A DNA stretch of 64,000 bases, from the NCBI RefSeq assembly GCF_024868665.1, contig NC_079898.1:12555279-12619278 (forward strand), written 5' to 3'. Below the pieces are notes generated by a model. The model had not been told where the DNA came from, did not search any database, and saw only the letters and a program-made list of their open reading frames with translations. The stretch is from Triplophysa rosa (Eukaryota; Chordata; Actinopteri; Cypriniformes; Nemacheilidae). Positions 60,061 through 64,000 of the stretch are shown piece after piece. Numbering within the stretch: position 1 is the stretch's first letter; every line of letters begins with the position of its first letter. The translations under genes were made by a program, and so were the position numbers.

Positions 60061-60414
60061 GCAGGTTAAAAGCCTCCCTATTGATTACCTATGGCAATTC
60101 TTTGCATGATTTGGTTTCAAGCTCTGTGGTAATCTGAGGATGAGGTGGGGAGAGAGAGGCCAGAAAGAGGCCAGACTATGTAGAATGACTTCATTACATG
60201 ACAGACTTCATGAAATTGATTAAACTTTAACACTCTGGCTTCTTTGCTGAAGGAGATAACGAATTTACGAAACGCACTCTGTAGAGCAGTTTGTCCATTT
60301 AGGGATACTGTAGAAACAACATGGTGAATTCCCGCGGTGTATGTAGATCGAAATAGCTCATTCTAAAACCATAACGCTTCATTATAAGGTCTTTATACAC
60401 CTCTGAACACATAT

Positions 60415-60653
60415 GGGTGGTTTGCTGGACAGGGACTAACTTAAACCAGGAATAGGCCTTAGTTAAATTAGGACATTTAAGTCGTTTTTACAAAAATGCA
60501 TTACAAAAAATGATTACTTGTGTGCATTATGAGACAAATCAATGGCACTGATGTATTTTTAAATTTGTCTGTGCAAGCTGTTTTCAGTTTAGACAGCTCT
60601 GAAATTTATTTTAGTCTAGGACTAGTTTTAGTCCCTGTCCAGGAAACCGCCCC
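60415..60653. mobile_element. small TIR element (GGGGCGGTTT..GGACAGGGACTA type)
   Basis: Left GGGTGGTTTGCTGGACAGGG(ACTAA), right (TT)AGTCCCTGTCCAGGAAACCGCCCC, inverted over about 24 bp with a few mismatches. 239 bp, a common cyprinid-type miniature element. Confidence 0.75.
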
Positions 60654-60928
60654 ATAGTTATGTACTGTACTGTATATGTATTATATTGGATTTCTGTCAA
60701 TAGATCCTTTAATGTCAATAGAAATCTGTAAATGTTTTTTTGCAAACCTAAAAATGTTTAGTTGTTGTTTTTTGGTAAATGAATTGGTTAAAAATAGTAA
60801 AATCACCCAGCAAGTTCTCAGCATACAATTAGCATTGTTGAAAAACTTCTTGGAAGCATTTTTTTTTAAAGAAACACGGGTTAGTTTTTAATTGTTTAAC
60901 TTGAATTGATTTTGGTCACGATATACCC

Positions 60929-61162
60929 AACCCAACCTTTCAGGAATTCGTAACTATTTTACGAGGTGGCTAATTCATATGAATTCATACAATATAAAAT
61001 CTATTCAAATGTAAGATTATTTAAAAAGCTCAACTAACCACACCTCTAAACTAAACATCACCGGCGAGAAAGCAAATCGTGCTACGAATTTGATTGTAAA
61101 ACGAATTAGCCACCTAATTTTCACCTGGTAAAATACCTACGAATTCCTGTGAGATTGTGTTG
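60929..61162. mobile_element. small TIR element (CAGGAATTCGTA type)
   Basis: Left AACCCAACCTTTCAGGAATTC and right GAATTCCTGTGAGATTGTGT, inverted, with internal inverted GGTGGCTAATTC / GAATTAGCCACC. 234 bp, non-coding, about 215 bp upstream of exon d. Confidence 0.7.
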
Positions 61163-61375
61163 TAATACCGTTTATGCTGCTTCACACATTGTGTGACTTC
61201 TTAAATAAATTATTCAAGAATGTGGAAAATAAACAGATATAAAGAAACATGTAGCTTTGTCTTTAGACTCAACTTTTAAATGCTAATGAGTGTATCTGTC
61301 TTTATGAGGGTAGTATTTTGTTTTTTGTATTTCTATTAGTTTTTAAGCAGTTTTTGGTCTTAACCCATGTGCCAG

Positions 61376-61442
61376 ACGTGCGCAGTGTTATAGAGCGAAA
61401 CAGGCTAGATGGGCTCCTCCTGTCTTCCAATGTGTCCACCAG
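61376..61442 (+). CDS. camkmt: camkmt internal exon d
   Basis: Coding exon of 67 nt between the acceptor GTGCCAG (ending 61375) and donor GTAAGA (61443). Two bases complete Asn, followed by VRSVIERNRLDGLLLSSNVST and two bases of an Arg codon finished in the next exon. It aligns without gaps to the mammalian NV..II.RN...G stretch that links strand 2 to the next core strand. The polypyrimidine tract is poor immediately before the AG, so the acceptor is only moderately strong; phase agreement on both sides supports the boundaries. The upstream intron (3997 bp) contains several TIR elements. Confidence 0.9.
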
Positions 61443-61999
61443 GTAAGAACCCTCACACACACACTCCCAAACATCTGATAATAGAATAACTGGTATTGCA
61501 TTACAGCCATACAAAGTCTATCTCTCGAAACAAATACGATCAGAGTGTACATAAAGTTTTGTATTATTGAGCGCTCCATGAAGTATAGGAAAGTGTGTTT
61601 GGGTAAAGTGGCATTCATGGCACTTATGTGCAGGACATAATAGTGTCGTTAAGTAGGCAAAAATGAGGTCGCAAGGCTTCACGTCACTCTCTGAACCCAG
61701 TTGGCCTTGTAGCGGTGTATCCGAGGCCGCCGGGCGAGCACTAGAACCCCTGCGTGCCGAGACGTATCCATGCAGATGATGAGCCACTCTCCGTGATTGA
61801 ATGCCCTCATCTAGAAAACTCAAACACACACACTAACACCCCTCTCTCACATTTGCCAAAACACAGCTCATCCACTGTGCACACCATCACGCAAATGCAT
61901 TATCACCTAAAAAGTAATTTTGGCACTCGGTGATCTAACCACCCCCCCACACACTTCTCTCCTCTCGCTTGCTCGGCACATTTCCCCCTCCCTGTGTAT

Positions 62000-62320
62000 T
62001 TACACTGGGCTGATGAAGTGAAAGAGTAAACGTATAATTAGCCTGCATTACTTTGATTGTTTTCTTTAGAGATTAGGCTTCCTGTCAGAGCGCGCGGTTT
62101 GAGTGGGGTGAAGGTCGCCCGTGATTGGTTGAGGGAGGGGTGGGGGGGCTCTAGATTCACTTTCTCAAGACAGTGAATAAGCAGCGCGGACCCCCGCTGA
62201 GAGAGGAGATTGTATTTCCACAAGACATAATTTTTGTTTACTGACTGTTAATAATGGCTAATTAATAATCTGATTTGCTTGCCTGTGAACCGGCCCTAGC
62301 ACTTAAAGAAAAGAGAGAAG
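62000..62320. promoter_or_regulatory. candidate conserved non-coding block
   Basis: Repeat-free, with clustered homeodomain-type words: TATAATTAGCCTGCATTAC, TTAATAATGGCTAATTAATAA, and CGCCCGTGATTGGTTG. It lies in the 1.05-kb intron between exons d and e. Weak inference from motif clustering. Confidence 0.3.
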
Positions 62321-62494
62321 ACAATTGTCAGCAGACAACGCATCAAATAAAAAAGTGCCAGGTGTGTGAAACCCACACTGGACACTTCATTGTAAGTGTG
62401 GGATTATGGGTAAATTGTGCAGTGGGTTTTTGAGTTCTGTCATTGGTTCTTCATAAGCTCTTGCGGACTCTCTTACTGTGTTGTCCACTTTCAG

Positions 62495-62569
62495 GGTCGT
62501 GAGATGGGACAATGAGGATGATGTGTCTTCTCTGGAGGGTCGCTTTGACGTGGTGATGTGCGCTGACTG
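62495..62569 (+). CDS. camkmt: camkmt internal exon e (RWDNE and FDVVMCAD core strands)
   Basis: Coding exon of 75 nt, acceptor CACTTTCAG ending 62494 and donor GTAGGT at 62570. One base completes Arg, then 24 codons carry [20 protein letters not shown] followed by MCAD and two bases (TG) of a split codon. Human CAMKMT reads VLRWDNE...LEGHFDIVMCADC here; the expected next exon should start with a pyrimidine to make Cys and continue LFLDQYR. That exon was not found before the window ends. FDVVMCAD is the core strand that follows the adenine-binding region in this methyltransferase family. Alternative: if the downstream exon-like segment at 62689 were used, the split codon would become Trp instead. 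Confidence 0.94.
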
Positions 62570-62688
62570 GTAGGTTGACTCTTTTGTTGAACTGTCAGCT
62601 CTTCAGAGATCCACTGTCAGCTGGTATACAGTCACCCTAAATATGACACCCTATGCAATCTTTGTTACCTTCAAAACCGATCTTTCAG

Positions 62689-62770
62689 GCCAAACTGCTT
62701 TTTCTTTGTGGACAACTTTAATGACACAATTTCTGATGTTGGAGATGCTATATGTGACAGTCTGTTTTCT
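62689..62770 (+). other. exon-like segment downstream of camkmt exon e
   Basis: Bounded by a good acceptor (GATCTTTCAG ending 62688) and a consensus donor (GTAAGT at 62771), 82 nt. In the phase left by exon e the segment is open and would begin PNCFFFVDNFNDTISD; it does not match the LFLDQYR sequence expected for camkmt. FFVDNFN resembles a short motif seen in some fish repeat-derived proteins, but I cannot name it. It may be a cryptic or alternative exon, or coincidence. Confidence 0.3.
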
Positions 62771-62819
62771 GTAAGTCAGGAGGTTCTCTCTAAAGCAGCC
62801 ATTCTTACTGCTATTACAG

Positions 62820-63100
62820 AATAAATATCATACCTCGCATATTACCAGCATCTTCAGCCACAATATGTCTACACCTTCAATAAGAGCGTGCACCTTGCTG
62901 TCCCAGTGATGTGGCATTAATATTCCTGCGCTCGTAACGCTTATCAGATGGCAGGCGTCAGCCCGAGGATGGGACTGCATTATTTCCCCTCGGCTGGCTC
63001 CGCCAGGCATTTCCATTTTTCAGAAATTGCCTTTTTTTCATGCTTGGCGTCCCAGCAAATGGATGTCTTAGGCAAATTGCAAATAATTATGCCTGTGCAA
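62820..63100. promoter_or_regulatory. candidate conserved non-coding block
   Basis: Repeat-free block after exon e with TGGCATTAATATTCC, GCAAATTGCAAATAATTATG (octamer/homeodomain-like) and TCAGATGGCAGGCGTCAG. No coding frame with family support. Weak inference. Confidence 0.3.
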
Positions 63101-63108
63101 GGAGAAAA

Positions 63109-63133
63109 AGAGAGAGAGAGAGAGAGAGAGAGA
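63109..63133. repeat. (AG)n microsatellite
   Basis: Pure AG run of about 12 units. Confidence 0.9.
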
Positions 63134-64000
63134 TTGTAGAGCAATACAAACATTTCAATTAGCCAGGTCCTGAACATGCGGAACTATTGTTTTTTTTCCT
63201 ATTGTGTGTCAGTGTGAATGAATTGTTGTGTGTGCATAACACGCATCTTTAACACTCATTTGGAAGTAAATTTAGCTGCTGGTACATTTAGAATTCATTA
63301 TGTAATGCAAGAGAATTTGATTTTACTCTGAACGCCTTCTTGGGTTGTTTGGGAAAATCAGAATGCAGAAGGACTATTCAGTGATCAAAGAACACTGAAT
63401 ATTTTCTTATGTCTTTATTTTTATATAATGTGTTAAATTTAAGTTTTCAAATAATATGTTGCAGTGTTTTGGCCTTTACAGTGAATCTACTTCATTTTCA
63501 TTCAAATGAATTTTTGTAAGATCTTATCGGTTTGCTTATACTGTACATGCCAGAGGATTAACTGATTCTTTGTAATGAACTGTGCTCTCACTACAGAAGT
63601 TATATTACTTTAATTATATACTGTACATCCACTAATCACATAAATTCTGTGAATCAAACTTTTCCTAAAATCTATTATAATTTATTACGCTGTTGTTACA
63701 TTGTTATAAACACAACCAAAGCAAAGGATGTTCTTTGGCATTGTCTCTATCCAGCACAAAGTGGTGAGGCTGACGGAGGCGGGGTATAATGATACCTGTG
63801 TGTTCTCTGGCGATGATCACTAAAGCCTGGCACAGCCTACTATTATTCTAATGTCAGACAAATGGCAGCTAATACGCAGGTAAAATGTGAAGCCGTGGGC
63901 CAGCATGAGATTGATTCGTGTGTAATAAGGAGATACTTTGTGTGTGCGTGTGACAGAGAGAGAGTGGAGGAACATACGTTAGGATGAATCACGCCGTGTC
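63134..64000. other. camkmt intron after exon e, no assignable feature
   Basis: AT-rich intronic sequence. The next expected camkmt exon (Cys then LFLDQYR) was looked for and not found, so the intron continues past the window end. Confidence 0.5.

Noticed and set aside
62689..62770. The next canonical camkmt exon
   Set aside because: The open phase does not encode Cys-LFLDQYR and would create Trp at the split codon; kept only as an exon-like curiosity.
1..64000. CRISPR arrays, phage or bacterial defence systems, tRNA or rRNA genes
   Set aside because: The window is vertebrate intronic DNA; regular direct repeats seen are microsatellites or transposon termini, and no RNA gene structure was recognised.

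Overview
This window is vertebrate nuclear DNA from a teleost, most likely a cyprinid (zebrafish/carp/goldfish group). The evidence is AT-rich intron-like sequence, long (CA/TG)n and (GA)n microsatellites, and a dense load of transposons of recognisably cyprinid type: L2 and DIRS-like retroelements, many hAT-like and Harbinger-like elements with target-site duplications (TSDs), and palindromic Angel-like elements. No bacterial-style operons, rRNA or tRNA genes were seen. Almost all long open reading frames are chance frames in repeats or introns.

The only host gene I can support is camkmt (calmodulin-lysine N-methyltransferase) on the + strand. Five consecutive internal coding exons lie at 51956-52016, 54900-54954, 57315-57378, 61376-61442 and 62495-62569. 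All have consensus AG/GT boundaries and all reading phases match across junctions. Together (322 nt, about 107 codons) they encode the core of the class I methyltransferase fold: the entry helix, S-adenosylmethionine motif I, the ribose-binding acidic strand and the FDVVMCAD strand. The first and last exons of the gene are not seen, so positions 1-51955 are inferred to be one large upstream intron and 62570-64000 the start of the next intron.

Layout of the large intron: 0.36-3.55 kb, a broken L2-clade LINE; 4.5-5.5 kb, a terminal-inverted-repeat (TIR) DNA element; 7-13 kb, unique sequence with several Angel-like palindromic copies and microsatellites; 14.5-15.0 kb, a TIR element; 18.0-20.1 kb, a DIRS-like tyrosine-recombinase retroelement that has lost its reverse transcriptase; 21.2-28.4 kb, a nest of hAT-like elements inserted into one another; 28.6-35.7 kb, mostly non-repetitive sequence with candidate conserved regulatory blocks; 36.2-37.8 kb, a Harbinger-like element next to one copy of a second TIR family, with another copy 0.4 kb beyond; 38.8-40.1 kb, a 1.3-kb near-perfect foldback (hairpin) element; 40.7-42.9 kb, a small TIR element split by a larger one that carries a THAP-like exon; 45.3-46.8 kb, another transposon nest; 47.5-49.3 kb, a candidate regulatory island. 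The smaller camkmt introns hold further TIR elements and unique blocks.

The most unusual structures are the 1.3-kb foldback element, the datable nested hAT insertions (with an unfilled comparison copy inside the window), the DIRS-like and L2 deletion derivatives, the THAP-like exon, and an 82-bp exon-like segment downstream of the last camkmt exon. No CRISPR array or prokaryote-type system is present. Transposon family names come from recognition of motifs, not from database searches.
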